Positions 11,922 through 22,200 of a DNA stretch of 64,000 bases are shown here, in pieces (positions within the stretch are counted from its first letter, which is position 1; the number at the start of each line of letters is the position of its first letter). The stretch is from Mycobacterium sp. 1245805.9 (GTDB lineage Bacteria > Actinomycetota > Actinomycetes > Mycobacteriales > Mycobacteriaceae): the NCBI RefSeq assembly GCF_001672915.1, contig NZ_LZKR01000165.1, positions 1 to 64,000 of the forward strand. Direction: 5' to 3'. Both the position numbers and the translations under genes were made by a program. Below the pieces are notes generated by a model that had not been told where the DNA came from, made no database searches, and was given only the letters and a program-made list of their open reading frames with translations.

Positions 11922-13025
11922 CTAACGCGTCTTCACGGCGACGAACGGAGGCCGCACGACCTCGCATTCGGCGGCGCGGCCGCGGATGTCGACGGTGACC
12001 TGCTGACCGTCGTCGATTCCGGCGTCGGTGTCGATCAATGCCAGCGCGATGCCGACTTGCAGTGTCGGAGAGAACGTCCCGGACGTGGTGACCCCGACCG
12101 GTCGCTCCCCCGCCAGGACCGTCAGACCGGGACGCAGCACGCCGCGGCCGACCATCCGCAGCCCGCGCAGCAGCCGCCGCGGTCCCGCTTCTTTCTCGGC
12201 CAGCAACGCCGAGCGGCCGAAGAAGGCATCCTTCTTCCAACCGATTGCCCAGCCGCAGCGGGCCTGCAGCGGCGAGATGTCGAGCGAAAGTTCGTGCCCG
12301 TGCAGCGGATAGCCCATCTCGGTGCGCAACGTGTCGCGGGCGCCCAGCCCGGCGGGCTCTCCCCCGGCGGCGCGCACCGCCGCGACCAGCCCGTCGAACA
12401 CCACGCCCGCGGAATCCCACGGCGGCAGCAGCTCGTAGCCGTGCTCGCCGGTGTATCCGGTGCGGCAGACGCGCACCGGCACCCCGGAGTACGCGGCGTC
12501 GGCGTAGCCCATGTAATCCATGTCGGTCGGCAGGCCCAGCTCGCCGAGGACGTCCGCCGATCGCGGGCCCTGCACGGCCAGCACCGCGTAGGAGCGATGC
12601 TCGTTGGTGATCGTCAAACCGGCCCCGGCGGCTGCCCGCAGCGCGTCGACCACCGCGGCGGTGTTCGCGGCGTTGGGCACCAGAAAGATTTCGTCGTCGT
12701 CGACGTAGTAGGCGATCAGGTCGTCGATGACGCCACCGGATTCGGTGCAGCACAAGGTGTATTGCGCCTTGCCCGGACCGATGCGGCCCAGATCGTTGGT
12801 GAGCGCGGAGTTGACGAACGCGGCGGCGCCTGGCCCGCGGACCAAAGCCTTGCCTAGGTGGCTGACGTCGAACAGGCCCACCGCGTTGCGGGTGGCGTTG
12901 TGTTCGCTGACCGTGCCGGCATAGGACACCGGCATCAGCCAGCCGCTGAACTCCGCGAAGCTTGCACCCAGTTCGCGATGGCGGTCCTCCAGCGGTCCCT
13001 TTTGCAATTCCGGCGCATCGGGCAT
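11922..13025 (-). CDS. gcvT: Glycine cleavage system T protein (aminomethyltransferase)
   Basis: It transfers the methylene group from aminomethyl-lipoyl H protein to tetrahydrofolate in glycine breakdown. The 367-residue protein shows [26 protein letters not shown] near the N-terminus, [25 protein letters not shown] with the folate-site Asp, [12 protein letters not shown], and [16 protein letters not shown]. Start: the ATG at 13023-13025 is preceded by GAGGAG at good distance; longer frames lack support. The other gcv genes are not here, as in M. tuberculosis (Rv2211c). It needs lipoylated GcvH, so it depends on LipB/LipA at 23-24 kb. Confidence 0.93.
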   Translation of the reverse strand: MPDAPELQKGPLEDRHRELGASFAEFSGWLMPVSYAGTVSEHNATRNAVGLFDVSHLGKALVRGPGAAAFVNSALTNDLGRIGPGKAQYTLCCTESGGVIDDLIAYYVDDDEIFLVPNAANTAAVVDALRAAAGAGLTITNEHRSYAVLAVQGPRSADVLGELGLPTDMDYMGYADAAYSGVPVRVCRTGYTGEHGYELLPPWDSAGVVFDGLVAAVRAAGGEPAGLGARDTLRTEMGYPLHGHELSLDISPLQARCGWAIGWKKDAFFGRSALLAEKEAGPRRLLRGLRMVGRGVLRPGLTVLAGERPVGVTTSGTFSPTLQVGIALALIDTDAGIDDGQQVTVDIRGRAAECEVVRPPFVAVKTR

Positions 13026-13120
13026 GCGCCACTCCTCCTCATCGCTTCGCTCTGCATCGTCGTCGGCGCGGCTCACGGCGTCCCACCCTAATGCGCTGGA
13101 GTACTGGCACACTTGGGCAG

Positions 13121-14221
13121 GTGTCCGATCCGCTGGACTTCGAGGCGCTACAGGCCGCGGGAATCGCGAACCCGCGCGAGCGGGCAGACCTGATCAAATA
13201 CCTGGACGATCTGGGCTTCACCGCCGATGAAATGGCCGAAGCGGAACGCCGCGGCCGGTTGTTCGGGCTTGCCGGCGACGTCCTGGCGTGGTCGGGACGC
13301 CCGATCTACACGCTGCAGGCGGCGGGCGAGCAACTCGGCATCTCGGCCGACGACGTGGCGCACGCCTGGGCGTTGCTCGGGCTGACCGTCGCCGGCCCGG
13401 ACGTTCCCGTGCTGAGCCAGGCCGACGTCGACGCCCTGTCGACCTGGCTCGCGCTCGAGGCGGTGGTCGGCGAGGACGGCGCGTTCGGCCTGCTGCGGGT
13501 GCTGGGCGCCGCGATGGCCCGCCTGGCGGAGGCCGAGGGAACGATGATCCGCGCCGGGACACCGGACATTCAGATGAACTACACCCACGACGAGCTGGCT
13601 ACGGCGCAGGCGTATCGCTCGGTCGCCGAGTTCGTGCCTCGCATCGGCGCCCTGATCGACGTGGTGCACCGGCATCACCTGACCAGCGCGCGAACCTATT
13701 TCGAGGGCGTCCTCCAGGACACGTCGGCCAGCGTGGTGTGCGGCATCGGTTTCGCCGATCTGTCCAGCTTCACCGCGCTGACGCAGGCGCTCACACCCGC
13801 GGAATTGTCGAACCTGCTCACCGAGTTCGGCGCCACCGTCGCGGACGTGGTGCACGCCGACGGTGGTCGGGTGGTGAAGTTCATCGGCGACGCCGTGATG
13901 TGGGTATGTTCGTCGCCCGAGGGGCTGGCGAAGGCGGCGCTCGATCTGGTCGACCATCCGCGGGCCCGCGAGGAGGGCCTGCAGGTGCGCGCGGGCCTGG
14001 CGCACGGCGAGGTGCTGGCCATCAACGGCGACTACTTCGGCATCGCGGTCAACCTGGCCGCCCGGCTGGTGGCGGCCGCGGCGCCGGGGCAGATCCTGGC
14101 CTCGGCCGAGCTGCACGAAAAGTTGCCCGACTGGTCCGCGGTCGCCCACGGCCCCTTGACCCTCAAGGGTTTCGACGACCCGGTGACCGCCTTCGAGCTG
14201 CGCCCCCCGCCGGTTGACTAG
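13121..14221 (+). CDS. Class III adenylate cyclase with N-terminal regulatory domain
   Basis: It makes cAMP from ATP. The 366-residue protein has an N-terminal helical domain of the mycobacterial autoregulatory type (about 1-190) and a C-terminal class III cyclase domain. Metal-binding Asp are in [12 protein letters not shown] and [10 protein letters not shown]. The transition-state Asn and Arg lie in [16 protein letters not shown]. It corresponds to Rv2212, described as a pH- and fatty-acid-sensitive cyclase. Start: the GTG at 13121 gives [21 protein letters not shown]; upstream in-frame sequence overlaps the gcvT 5' region and is not conserved. It ends 10 bp before the aminopeptidase start. 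Confidence 0.9.
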   Translation: MSDPLDFEALQAAGIANPRERADLIKYLDDLGFTADEMAEAERRGRLFGLAGDVLAWSGRPIYTLQAAGEQLGISADDVAHAWALLGLTVAGPDVPVLSQADVDALSTWLALEAVVGEDGAFGLLRVLGAAMARLAEAEGTMIRAGTPDIQMNYTHDELATAQAYRSVAEFVPRIGALIDVVHRHHLTSARTYFEGVLQDTSASVVCGIGFADLSSFTALTQALTPAELSNLLTEFGATVADVVHADGGRVVKFIGDAVMWVCSSPEGLAKAALDLVDHPRAREEGLQVRAGLAHGEVLAINGDYFGIAVNLAARLVAAAAPGQILASAELHEKLPDWSAVAHGPLTLKGFDDPVTAFELRPPPVD

Positions 14222-14231
14222 GGTATTCGCC

Positions 14232-15782
14232 GTGACCACCACCGAACCGGGCTACCAGGCCCCCACCGTCAACGTCGCAACCTCGCTCCCGAAGCGCAGC
14301 GCGGGCTCCACGGTATTGCTGGTGCCGGTCGTCTCGACCGGCGACGAGGACAAGCCGGGCGCGGTCCTCACCGCCGCCGAGCCGTTCCTCTCCGACGAGG
14401 CCGTCGCCGAGATCCAGGACGGCCTGCGGGCCCTGGAGGCCACCGGCGGCAGTGAGCAGGTGCACCGGCTGGTGGTGCCGTCGCTGCCGGTGTCCAGCGT
14501 GCTGACGATCGGGCTGGGCAAGCCGCGCGACGAGTGGCCGGCCGACGTGATCCGGCGCGCCGCCGGCGTGGCGGCGCGATCGCTGGGCACCGCCGAGGCG
14601 GTGATCACCACGTTGGCTGAGCTGCCCGGCGACGACGTCTGCTCCGCCGCGGTGGAGGGGCTGATCCTGGGCAGCTACCGGTTCACCGAGTTCCGCAGCG
14701 AGAAGACCGCGCCCAAGGACAAGGGGCTGCGCAAGCTCACCGTGCTGGCGACCGGCAAGGACGCCAAGAAGCAGGCGGCGCACGGCGCGGCCGTCGCCAC
14801 CGCGGTCGCCACGGCCCGGGACCTGGTCAACACCCCGCCGAGCCACCTATTTCCCGCCGAATTCGCCAAGCGCGCAAAGGCTTTGGGCGAATCCGTCGGC
14901 CTCGAGGTGGAGGTGCTCGACGACAAGGCGCTGCAGAAGGGCGGCTACGGTGGGGTGATCGGCGTCGGGCAGGGCTCGTCGCGGCCGCCGCGGCTGGTGC
15001 GGCTCATCCACCGCGGCTCGAAACTGGCCAAGAAATCAAAACAGGCGAAGAAGGTCGCACTCGTCGGCAAGGGCGTCACGTTCGATACCGGCGGCATCTC
15101 GATCAAGCCGGCGGCGTCGATGCACTACATGACCTCGGACATGGGCGGCGCGGCCGCCGTCATCGCGACGGTCGCGCTGGCCGCGCAGCAGCAGTTGCCC
15201 GTCGACGTGATCGCCACGGTGCCGATGGCCGAGAACATGCCGTCGGCCACCGCGCAGCGCCCCGGCGACGTGCTGACGCAGTACGGCGGAATCACCGTCG
15301 AGGTGCAGAACACCGACGCCGAGGGCCGGCTCATCCTGGCCGACGCGATCGTGCGGGCGTGCGAGGACAACCCGGACTACCTGATCGAGACGTCCACGCT
15401 GACCGGCGCGCAGACCGTGGCGCTGGGTGCCCGGATCCCCGGGGTGATGGGCAGCGACGAGTTCCGCGACCGGGTGGCCGCGATCTCGCAGCGGGTCGGC
15501 GAGAACGGCTGGCCGATGCCGCTGCCCGACGAGCTGAAGGACGACCTGAAGTCTCAGGTGGCCGACCTGTCCAACATCAGCGGCCAGCGCTTCGCCGGCA
15601 TGCTGGTGGCCGGGGTGTTCCTGCGCGAATTCGTCGCCGACGGCGTGGGCTGGGCGCACATCGACGTGGCCGGACCGGCCTACAACACCGGCAGCCCGTG
15701 GGGATACACGCCCAAGGGCGGCACCGGCGTGCCGACACGCACCATGTACGCGGTGCTGGAGGACATCGCCGAGAACGGCTGA
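14232..15782 (+). CDS. pepA: Leucyl aminopeptidase, M17 family
   Basis: A cytoplasmic di-zinc or manganese aminopeptidase that removes N-terminal residues from peptides. The 516-residue protein has the C-terminal catalytic domain with [20 protein letters not shown] (metal-binding Lys and Asp), [11 protein letters not shown], and the signature [14 protein letters not shown] (Asp, Glu and catalytic Arg). Start: the GTG at 14232 ([11 protein letters not shown]) matches the family better than an upstream start overlapping the cyclase gene. It is called pepB in M. tuberculosis (Rv2213). It follows the cyclase gene by 10 bp, probably as one transcript, and is convergent with the FAD oxidoreductase ending 3 bp away. 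Confidence 0.93.
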   Translation: MTTTEPGYQAPTVNVATSLPKRSAGSTVLLVPVVSTGDEDKPGAVLTAAEPFLSDEAVAEIQDGLRALEATGGSEQVHRLVVPSLPVSSVLTIGLGKPRDEWPADVIRRAAGVAARSLGTAEAVITTLAELPGDDVCSAAVEGLILGSYRFTEFRSEKTAPKDKGLRKLTVLATGKDAKKQAAHGAAVATAVATARDLVNTPPSHLFPAEFAKRAKALGESVGLEVEVLDDKALQKGGYGGVIGVGQGSSRPPRLVRLIHRGSKLAKKSKQAKKVALVGKGVTFDTGGISIKPAASMHYMTSDMGGAAAVIATVALAAQQQLPVDVIATVPMAENMPSATAQRPGDVLTQYGGITVEVQNTDAEGRLILADAIVRACEDNPDYLIETSTLTGAQTVALGARIPGVMGSDEFRDRVAAISQRVGENGWPMPLPDELKDDLKSQVADLSNISGQRFAGMLVAGVFLREFVADGVGWAHIDVAGPAYNTGSPWGYTPKGGTGVPTRTMYAVLEDIAENG

Positions 15783-15785
15783 GCC

Positions 15786-17378
15786 CTACGCCGTCAGCCG
15801 CTTGAGGACCGCCCGGCCCAGCTTGCGGCGCGGCCAGCCCGTCACGCGGGCGGCGGCCAGCGCGGCGTTGGCCGCGTTGCGCCCGCACGCGCCGTGCACC
15901 GAACCGCCCGGAGTGGCCGACGCGCTCCCGAGATACAGCCCCTCGACCGGGGTTTCGGCGCGACCCATGCCCGGCGCCGGGCGAAAGATCGCCATCTGCT
16001 GCAGCTGCGCGGTTCCCCCGTTGAGGGCGCCCAGGTGCAGGTTGGCGTCGCTGGCCTCCAGGTCCGACGGGCGCTGCACGAACCGGTCGATCACCGCCGC
16101 GCCGAAACCGGGGGCATGCTCTTCGATCACGTGATCCATCGACTTGGCCAGCCGCTCGGCCGCCGCGTCGTCGGCCACGTTGCGCGGCAAATGCGTGTAG
16201 GCCCAGACACTTTCGGTGCCCGGCGGCGAGCGGGTCGGGTCCGCGGTGGTGGTCTGGCCCAACAGCATGAACGGGCGCTCGGGCACCACCCGGGTGTTCA
16301 GGTCGGCCATCCAGCGCACCAGCCCGTCGGCGTCGGCCCCCAGGTGGACGGTGCCGACGCCCCGCAGGCTTTTCGATCGCCACGGGATGGGGCCGTTCAG
16401 CGCATAGTTGACCTTCACCACCGGGGGATCCCAGATGTAATGCTCGAGCTCGCGGCGCAGCCCGGCCGGGACGGCATCGGCGGGCAGCATGTCGCAAAAC
16501 AGCCGCGGCGCCGTCACGTCGGCCACGATCGCGCGGCGCGCCCGGACCGTCCGCCCGCCGGCGGTTGTCACCGCGACGGCCCTGCCGCCACGCACCTGGA
16601 TGCGAGACACGTTCTGGCCGCATTCGATTCGCGCGCCGGCCGAGTTGGCCCGCTTCACCAACGCGGCCGTCAGCTGTCCCGACCCGCCGACGGGCACCGG
16701 CCAGCCGCTGGCCTGGGCGAGCATTGTCATCAGAAAGCCCATGGCGCCGCTGACCGGCGCATCCGGCGGCACGTCGGCGTGCATCGCGTTGCCCAGCAAC
16801 AGGATTCGCGGCGCCTCGCCGTCGAACAGCTCGTCCACCATGGTGTTGGCCGGCTGGATCAACAGGCGGGCGAGCCGGACGGCGTCGGCGGTGCCCAGTT
16901 TCAGCAGCAGCCGCAGCATCGGGCGCACCGGCGGAAACGGGGCCAGCATGGCGTCCAGCAGCGGCGCGGAGATCTTGCGCCACAATTCCACCGCGCGCCA
17001 CCAATTGTCGCCGTCCGTCGACTGGCGTCGCGCCAATTCCGTTGCGGTGCGAGCGGGATCGCGGTAGATGACGGGCGGGTCGTCGTCGGCCGCGTTGCGC
17101 GGATGGCCCACCACCGCGGGCGCGTGCGACCACCGCAGCCCGTGGTCTTCCAGCCGCAGCGCCGCCATCGCCGGCGACGCCATCGTCATCGGATAGAACG
17201 AGCTGAACAGGTCGGTGATGTATCCCGGCGTCAGCTCGGCGCTGCGCACCGCGCCGCCGGGTTCGGGTTGGGCCTCGAGCACCAGGACGTCCCACCCCGC
17301 GTCGGCCAGCATCGACGCGGCCACCAGGCCGTGGTGGCCGGCCCCGATGACGACGGCGTCGGCCGTCTCGTCGGCCAT
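15786..17378 (-). CDS. FAD-dependent phytoene-desaturase-like oxidoreductase
   Basis: A 530-residue flavoprotein. The N-terminus carries the Rossmann dinucleotide motif AVVIGAGHHGLVAASMLADAGWDVLVLEA. A second FAD contact is near the C-terminus, GLYLGSASATPGGSVHGACGRNAA. This is the NAD(P)/FAD oxidoreductase family that includes carotenoid desaturases and isomerases and PYROXD2-like proteins. The substrate cannot be read from the sequence, and no carotenoid genes are nearby. A 4-bp gap separates it from the SRPBCC gene upstream on the same strand, so they form an operon. It is not part of the remembered M. tuberculosis order between the aminopeptidase and ephD, so it is an insertion here or a loss there. 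Confidence 0.82.
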   Translation of the reverse strand: MADETADAVVIGAGHHGLVAASMLADAGWDVLVLEAQPEPGGAVRSAELTPGYITDLFSSFYPMTMASPAMAALRLEDHGLRWSHAPAVVGHPRNAADDDPPVIYRDPARTATELARRQSTDGDNWWRAVELWRKISAPLLDAMLAPFPPVRPMLRLLLKLGTADAVRLARLLIQPANTMVDELFDGEAPRILLLGNAMHADVPPDAPVSGAMGFLMTMLAQASGWPVPVGGSGQLTAALVKRANSAGARIECGQNVSRIQVRGGRAVAVTTAGGRTVRARRAIVADVTAPRLFCDMLPADAVPAGLRRELEHYIWDPPVVKVNYALNGPIPWRSKSLRGVGTVHLGADADGLVRWMADLNTRVVPERPFMLLGQTTTADPTRSPPGTESVWAYTHLPRNVADDAAAERLAKSMDHVIEEHAPGFGAAVIDRFVQRPSDLEASDANLHLGALNGGTAQLQQMAIFRPAPGMGRAETPVEGLYLGSASATPGGSVHGACGRNAANAALAAARVTGWPRRKLGRAVLKRLTA

Positions 17379-17382
17379 GCGC

Positions 17383-17838
17383 CTATTTGACCTGGCTCGG
17401 CTCGAGCCGTTCGGCGAGCGCGGTCAACCTCAGCAAGCATTCGCGGTTGCGCGGATAGACGGCGGCCAGGGCCAGCTGATCGGGGACGATCCGCATCGGG
17501 CCGGACGCCGGCACCTCGATCATTTCGATCCGGCAGCCACCGTCCGCAGTATCGCTGAGCCGCAACGTTATTCGCGCGGCGCCCAACCGCCCCAGCCCGG
17601 CGCGCAGCACGAGTTCCTCACCGGGCGTGCAGCTTTCGGATACGGTCGCATCGCTGATGACCAGTGGCCACACCCCGACCGAGTGCTTGATCGCCGAGCC
17701 GGGTGCCGGCCAATCCGAGTCGACCGCACGGGTTCGGCTGTTGCCCACCACCCATTGCGCGTACGTCCAGCCATCGGTCATCGCGTCCCAGATCTGCTGG
17801 CGGGACGCCCTTACCTCGCGAGTTGCAGCCAATGTCAT
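17383..17838 (-). CDS. SRPBCC (START/Bet v1-like) small-molecule-binding protein
   Basis: A 151-residue protein beginning MTLAATREVRASRQQIWDAMTD, the typical first strand and helix of SRPBCC domains (polyketide cyclase/AHSA1-like), followed by WTYAQWVVGN and a long C-terminal helix (ERLEPSQVK at the end). Such proteins bind lipids or other hydrophobic ligands in a deep cavity; no catalytic residue can be assigned. Start: the ATG at 17836-17838 begins the domain; 23 residues of upstream open frame are not domain-like. It is the first gene of a two-gene operon with the FAD oxidoreductase, suggesting it binds that enzyme's substrate or product (inference). Confidence 0.75.
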   Translation of the reverse strand: MTLAATREVRASRQQIWDAMTDGWTYAQWVVGNSRTRAVDSDWPAPGSAIKHSVGVWPLVISDATVSESCTPGEELVLRAGLGRLGAARITLRLSDTADGGCRIEMIEVPASGPMRIVPDQLALAAVYPRNRECLLRLTALAERLEPSQVK

Positions 17839-17959
17839 TGCGTCCGGATACCCCGGTCGGCCAAAACCATGCGCCGGTCCGGGCCGCGGCAAACGTTTAG
17901 CGGCCACGGCCAGCGGCTACTACGCCGTTACCTAACACGCGTGTGACGGGAGGCCAATT

Positions 17960-18304
17960 GTGACTGTGCGACGCTTGATCATCGCGGCGGGCGCGGTGCT
18001 TCTGCTGGCCGGCATCATCGGGTTGCTGGTGCCGGTGTCCGTGTCGGACGGCAGCGGCAACTCCGTGTCATGCGGCAACGGAATCGCCACCGATTTGTCC
18101 AGCGCCCGGAGCGCCAACGACAAGAACGGCGCCAACATCCCGATCCTGAACCAAGTCCTTCCCCACACCGACTACGTGGCCCAATGCCAGTCGTCGGTCA
18201 ACGGCCGCCGCAGCTGGACCATCCCGCTGGCCGTTGTCGGGCTCCTCGCCGTCGGCGGCGGGCTGGCGGTGGGGCGCCAGGGCGCCCGGCCGGCGGGGGT
18301 CTAG
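17960..18304 (+). CDS. Small two-helix membrane protein of unknown function
   Basis: A 114-residue protein: one transmembrane helix at about 5-26, a roughly 60-residue hydrophilic loop with two Cys (VSCGNG, AQCQSS) that could be disulfide-bonded outside the membrane, and a second helix at about 87-106 followed by a basic tail. The GTG start at 17960 is preceded by GGGAGG at good spacing, supporting expression. It is divergent from the SRPBCC gene across 121 bp. I do not recognise a family. Its stop lies inside the first copy of the tandem repeat. Confidence 0.65.
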   Translation: MTVRRLIIAAGAVLLLAGIIGLLVPVSVSDGSGNSVSCGNGIATDLSSARSANDKNGANIPILNQVLPHTDYVAQCQSSVNGRRSWTIPLAVVGLLAVGGGLAVGRQGARPAGV

Positions 18305-18442
18305 TGGCGACCGCGGCGTAGCCGGGCGCTGGGGGTGCCCCCGCGAAGCTGGGGGACGGGTCGCCACCAGCGGACTAGTGGCGACCGCGAGCGCGGCGTA
18401 GCCGGGCGCTGGGGGTGCCCCCGCGAAGCTGGGGGGTTGCCA
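18301..18442. repeat. Two tandem hairpin repeats between convergent genes
   Basis: Two direct copies of a roughly 55-60 bp unit (18301-18355 and 18375-18436, period about 74 bp) share the core GGCGTAGCCGGGCGCTGGGG followed by a run of C then G. The second copy has six extra bases near its start. Each is framed by an inverted pair: GTGGCGACC (18304-18312) with GGTCGCCAC (18359-18367), and GTGGCGACC (18378-18386) with GGTTGCCAC near 18434-18442. It fills the gap between the 2-TM gene and convergent ephD and probably serves as a double terminator. The core looks like a dispersed mycobacterial repeat. Confidence 0.75.
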
Positions 18443-18451
18443 CCATCGGGC

Positions 18452-20224
18452 CTAGATCACCCGCACCCGCGCGGCGTTGCGCAACGCCTGCGGCGCCACG
18501 CGGGACAGGCCATAGACCGCATAGGCTTCCGGCGCGACGGGCCGAATCGGCTTCTTCTTTTTGACCGACGACAGGATCGCCTTCGCGACCTTGTCCGGGC
18601 CGTAGTGGCGCAGCGCGAACATCCGGCTGATCTGGCCGCGCCGGTCGTCGATCGCCTCGTCCTTGCCCACCGGGGCGGTGAAGCTGGTGGTGCTGATGAT
18701 GTTGGTGTTGATGACGCCCGGGCAGATCGTGGTCAGCCCGACGCCGGCCACGTCGAGTTCGGCCCGCAGGCAGTCGGAGAACATGTAGGTGGCCGCCTTG
18801 GAGGTGCAGTAGGCGCTCAGCGACCCCAGCGGCGAAAAGGCGGCCATGGACGCCACGTTGACGATGTAACCGCCGGTGCCGCGCTCGACCAGGCGCCGGC
18901 CGAACGACCGGCAGCCGTTGACCACGCCGCCCAGGTTGATGTCGAGCACCCGGTCGAACTGCTCGGCCGGGGTGTCCAGGAATCCGCCGGCCGCACCGAT
19001 GCCGGCGTTGTTGACCACGATGTCGGGGACGCCGTGTTCGGCGCTGACACGCTCGGCGAACGCCTCGACCGCGTCGGCGTCGGACACGTCGAGCACATAC
19101 GCGTGCGCGACGCCGCCGCGCGCGACGATCTCGGCGGCGGTCTCCTTGACGGTCGCCTCGTCGATGTCGCTAACCACCAGCTCGGCGCCCTCGCGCGCGA
19201 AGGCGAACGCGGTCTCGCGCCCGATGCCGCTGCCCGCGCCGGTGACCGACACCAGGGTGTCGCCGAAGTACTCGCGGGGACGCCCGACCTGCGCGCGCAG
19301 CATGGCCCGGCTCGGCGGCTTGCCCTCGATGAGGTCGGCGAAGTCGTGCACCGCCGCCGCCATCACCTGCGGGTGCGACATCGGCGAGAAGTGACCGGCC
19401 CTGATGTCGCGGCGCCACAACCGCGGCACCCAGCGCGCGGTTTCGTCGTACGAGTAGTGCCGCACGTACTTGTCGCGGGTGTTGACGATGAGCTGCACGG
19501 GCACGTCGATGGTCTGCGGGCGGCCGCGCATGGAGAACGAGCGAAAGTAGTTGGCGGGGTACGTCTTCACCGAACGGGCGGCGTCGGAGGCCAGCTTGTC
19601 CGAGTGGTGAATTTTTTCGGCCGGGATGTTGTCGACGGCGTTACGCCGCAGCGCCGGGACCGACAACGCCAGCCGCAGGCACAGGGGCGCCAGCACCGGG
19701 ATCGAGAAGAACACCATGTAGGTCAGCCGCAGCGCCTGGGTGATCGAGCGCAGGAACCTCCGCGGGCGCCAGGGCTGCCGCAGCCCGCTGAACATGTAGT
19801 TGACGATCTGCTCCTGGCTGGGGCCGGACACCGACGTGAACGACGCGACCCGGTCGCCCGCCCCCGGCCGCTTGAGGTACTCCCAGATGCCCACCGAACC
19901 CCAGTCGTGAGCCAGCACGTGCACCGGCTGGCCGGGGCTCAGCTCCCCGATCACCGCGGCGAAGTCGTCGGCGAATCGGGCCATGGTGTAGGCCGAGACC
20001 GCTTTGGGCGCCGACGTCATCCCGACGCCACGGTTGTCGTATCGGATGACGCGGAAGCGCTCGGACAGCTGCGGGACGACGCCGTCCCACAGCACGTGCG
20101 AGTCGGGGAAGCCGTGCACCAGCACGACCGTCGGGCCCTCGCGGTTGCCCTCTTCGTAGACCGCGATACGCACGCCGTCGGTGCTGTCGACGAACCGCTG
20201 GGGTACCTGTTGTAGCGCCGGCAT
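18452..20224 (-). CDS. ephD: EphD-type fusion: alpha/beta-hydrolase (epoxide hydrolase) + short-chain dehydrogenase
   Basis: A 590-residue two-domain enzyme. The N-terminal alpha/beta-hydrolase (about 1-310) has the oxyanion motif HGFPDSH, nucleophile elbow LAHDWGSVG (Asp107) and a C-terminal GHFSPMSHP His. The C-terminal SDR (about 325-590) has TGAGSGIGRETAFAFA, NNAGIGAAG and catalytic YCTSKAATY. EphD (Rv2214c) has been linked to mycolic-acid modification in M. tuberculosis. Start: the ATG at 20222-20224 follows GGGGAGG and matches the family length; open frame upstream is antisense to dlaT and rejected. It is divergent from dlaT. Confidence 0.93.
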   Translation of the reverse strand: MPALQQVPQRFVDSTDGVRIAVYEEGNREGPTVVLVHGFPDSHVLWDGVVPQLSERFRVIRYDNRGVGMTSAPKAVSAYTMARFADDFAAVIGELSPGQPVHVLAHDWGSVGIWEYLKRPGAGDRVASFTSVSGPSQEQIVNYMFSGLRQPWRPRRFLRSITQALRLTYMVFFSIPVLAPLCLRLALSVPALRRNAVDNIPAEKIHHSDKLASDAARSVKTYPANYFRSFSMRGRPQTIDVPVQLIVNTRDKYVRHYSYDETARWVPRLWRRDIRAGHFSPMSHPQVMAAAVHDFADLIEGKPPSRAMLRAQVGRPREYFGDTLVSVTGAGSGIGRETAFAFAREGAELVVSDIDEATVKETAAEIVARGGVAHAYVLDVSDADAVEAFAERVSAEHGVPDIVVNNAGIGAAGGFLDTPAEQFDRVLDINLGGVVNGCRSFGRRLVERGTGGYIVNVASMAAFSPLGSLSAYCTSKAATYMFSDCLRAELDVAGVGLTTICPGVINTNIISTTSFTAPVGKDEAIDDRRGQISRMFALRHYGPDKVAKAILSSVKKKKPIRPVAPEAYAVYGLSRVAPQALRNAARVRVI

Positions 20225-20402
20225 CGAACCTCCCCGCTCTGACTGGCCGCTGACGCCAGTGGCCACACGGTAGCAAGCGGGGCGGCGCCGACCCGGCACC
20301 CGAGCGCGGTCGCCCTGGATGTGTGCCGACGAATGCGCAGTGACAGGATAGTTTTGATAGTCGACCCGCCCCGACCCACGAGCGATCGAGGAGTCAGAAA
20401 AG

Positions 20403-22196
20403 ATGGCCTTCTCCGTCCAGATGCCGGCACTCGGTGAGAGCGTCACCGAGGGGACGGTCACCCGCTGGCTCAAGCAGGAGGGCGACACGGTCGAACTCGA
20501 CGAGCCGCTCGTCGAGGTGTCGACCGACAAGGTGGACACCGAGATCCCGTCACCGGCCGCCGGTGTGCTGACCAAGATCGTCGCCCAGGAGGACGACACC
20601 GTCGAGGTCGGCGGCGAATTGGCCGTCATCGGCGACGCGGGTGAGCAGCCCCAGGCCCAGCCCCAGGCGCCCAGCCAACCGGAGGCCCAACCGGAGCCGG
20701 AACCGGAACCGGAGCCCCAGCCTGAACCGCAGGCCCAACCCGAGCCCGAGCCGCAGCCGGCCCAGCCGGCCCAGCCGGCCGCGTCGGGCGGCGGTTCCGG
20801 CGACTCCAAGCCGGTGCTGATGCCCGAGCTCGGCGAGTCGGTGGCCGAGGGCACCGTGACCCGCTGGCTGAAGAAGGTCGGCGATTCGGTTCAGGTCGAC
20901 GAGCCGCTGGTGGAGGTCTCCACCGACAAGGTGGACACCGAGATCCCGTCGCCGGTGGCCGGCGTCCTGGTCAGCATCACCGCCGAGGAGGACGCGACCG
21001 TCCCGGTCGGCGGCGAGCTGGCCCGCATCGGTGCCGGAACGGACGCCGCCGCACCCGCTCCCTCCGCTCCCCCGGCGCCGCCCGCCCCCCAACCCGAGCC
21101 CAAGCCGGAGCCAAAGCCCGAACCCAAACCGGAGCCCGCCGCGGCCAAGCCGGCACCCGCGCCCGCGCCGAAACCCGAACCCGCGCAGGCCCCGCCCGCC
21201 GCGGCCCAGGACGGCCGCCCGAGTCCGGACGGCGCGCCGTACGTGACCCCGCTGGTGCGAAAGCTGGCCAACGAGAACAACATCGACCTCTCCGAAGTCG
21301 CCGGCACCGGCGTCGGCGGCCGCATCCGCAAGCAGGACGTGCTCGCGGCCGCACAGAAAAAGGAACAGGCGAAGCAGGCGCCCCCACCGGCCGCGGCGCC
21401 CGCCGCGGCGCCCGCTGCCGACGGCAAGGCGGCTCCCGCCGCCGCGCCCACCCCGGCGCCCGCGCTGGCCCACCTGCGCGGCACCACCCAGAAGGCGAGC
21501 CGGATCCGGCAGCTCACCGCGGCCAAGACGCGCGAATCGCTGCAGGCCACGGCTCAGCTCACCCAGACCCACGAGGTCGACATGACCAGGATCGTGGGGC
21601 TGCGGGCCCGGGCCAAGTCCTCGTTCGCCGAGCGCGAGGGGGTGAACCTGACCTACCTGCCGTTCATCGCCCGGGCCGTGATCGACGCCCTCAAACTCCA
21701 CCCCAACATCAACGCCAGCTACAACGAGGAAACCAAGGAGATCACCTACTACGACGCCGAGCATCTCGGCTTCGCCGTCGACACCGAGCAGGGCCTGCTC
21801 TCCCCCGTCGTCCACAACGCCGGCGACCTGTCGCTGGCCGGGCTGGCCAGGGCGATCGCCGACATCGCCGAGCGCGCCCGGTCGGGCAACCTGAAGCCCG
21901 ACGAGCTGTCCGGCGGCACGTTCACCATCACCAACATCGGCAGCCAGGGCGCCCTGTTCGACACCCCGATCCTGGTGCCGCCGCAGGCGGCCATGCTGGG
22001 CACCGGCGCGATCGTCAAGCGGCCGCGGGTGATCGTGGACGAGTTCGGCAACGAGTCGATCGGCGTCCGCTCGGTGTGCTATCTCCCGCTGACCTACGAC
22101 CACCGGCTCATCGACGGCGCCGACGCCGGACGTTTCCTCACCACGATCAAGAACCGGCTCGAAGAGGGAGCCTTCGAGGCTGACCTGGGGCTGTGA
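20403..22196 (+). CDS. dlaT: Dihydrolipoamide acyltransferase (E2) with two lipoyl domains
   Basis: The E2 core of pyruvate dehydrogenase in mycobacteria and, with AhpD/AhpC and Lpd, part of a peroxynitrite reductase. The 597-residue protein has lipoyl domain 1 (about 1-78, lipoyl Lys43 in [10 protein letters not shown]), a Pro/Glu/Gln linker, lipoyl domain 2 (about 137-212, Lys176), a second Pro/Lys/Glu linker, a peripheral-subunit-binding domain (about 278-315), an Ala/Pro linker and the acyltransferase domain with [14 protein letters not shown] (His567, Asp571). The linkers are longer than in M. tuberculosis DlaT (553 residues). Its lipoate is supplied by lipB and lipA downstream. Start ATG at 20403. 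Confidence 0.95.
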   Translation: MAFSVQMPALGESVTEGTVTRWLKQEGDTVELDEPLVEVSTDKVDTEIPSPAAGVLTKIVAQEDDTVEVGGELAVIGDAGEQPQAQPQAPSQPEAQPEPEPEPEPQPEPQAQPEPEPQPAQPAQPAASGGGSGDSKPVLMPELGESVAEGTVTRWLKKVGDSVQVDEPLVEVSTDKVDTEIPSPVAGVLVSITAEEDATVPVGGELARIGAGTDAAAPAPSAPPAPPAPQPEPKPEPKPEPKPEPAAAKPAPAPAPKPEPAQAPPAAAQDGRPSPDGAPYVTPLVRKLANENNIDLSEVAGTGVGGRIRKQDVLAAAQKKEQAKQAPPPAAAPAAAPAADGKAAPAAAPTPAPALAHLRGTTQKASRIRQLTAAKTRESLQATAQLTQTHEVDMTRIVGLRARAKSSFAEREGVNLTYLPFIARAVIDALKLHPNINASYNEETKEITYYDAEHLGFAVDTEQGLLSPVVHNAGDLSLAGLARAIADIAERARSGNLKPDELSGGTFTITNIGSQGALFDTPILVPPQAAMLGTGAIVKRPRVIVDEFGNESIGVRSVCYLPLTYDHRLIDGADAGRFLTTIKNRLEEGAFEADLGL

Positions 22197-22200
22197 CGAC

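Noticed and set aside
20225-20854. N-terminal extension of ephD by about 200 residues
   Set aside because: The extension is antisense to the dlaT lipoyl and Pro-rich region; the ATG at 20224 has a strong ribosome site and gives family length.
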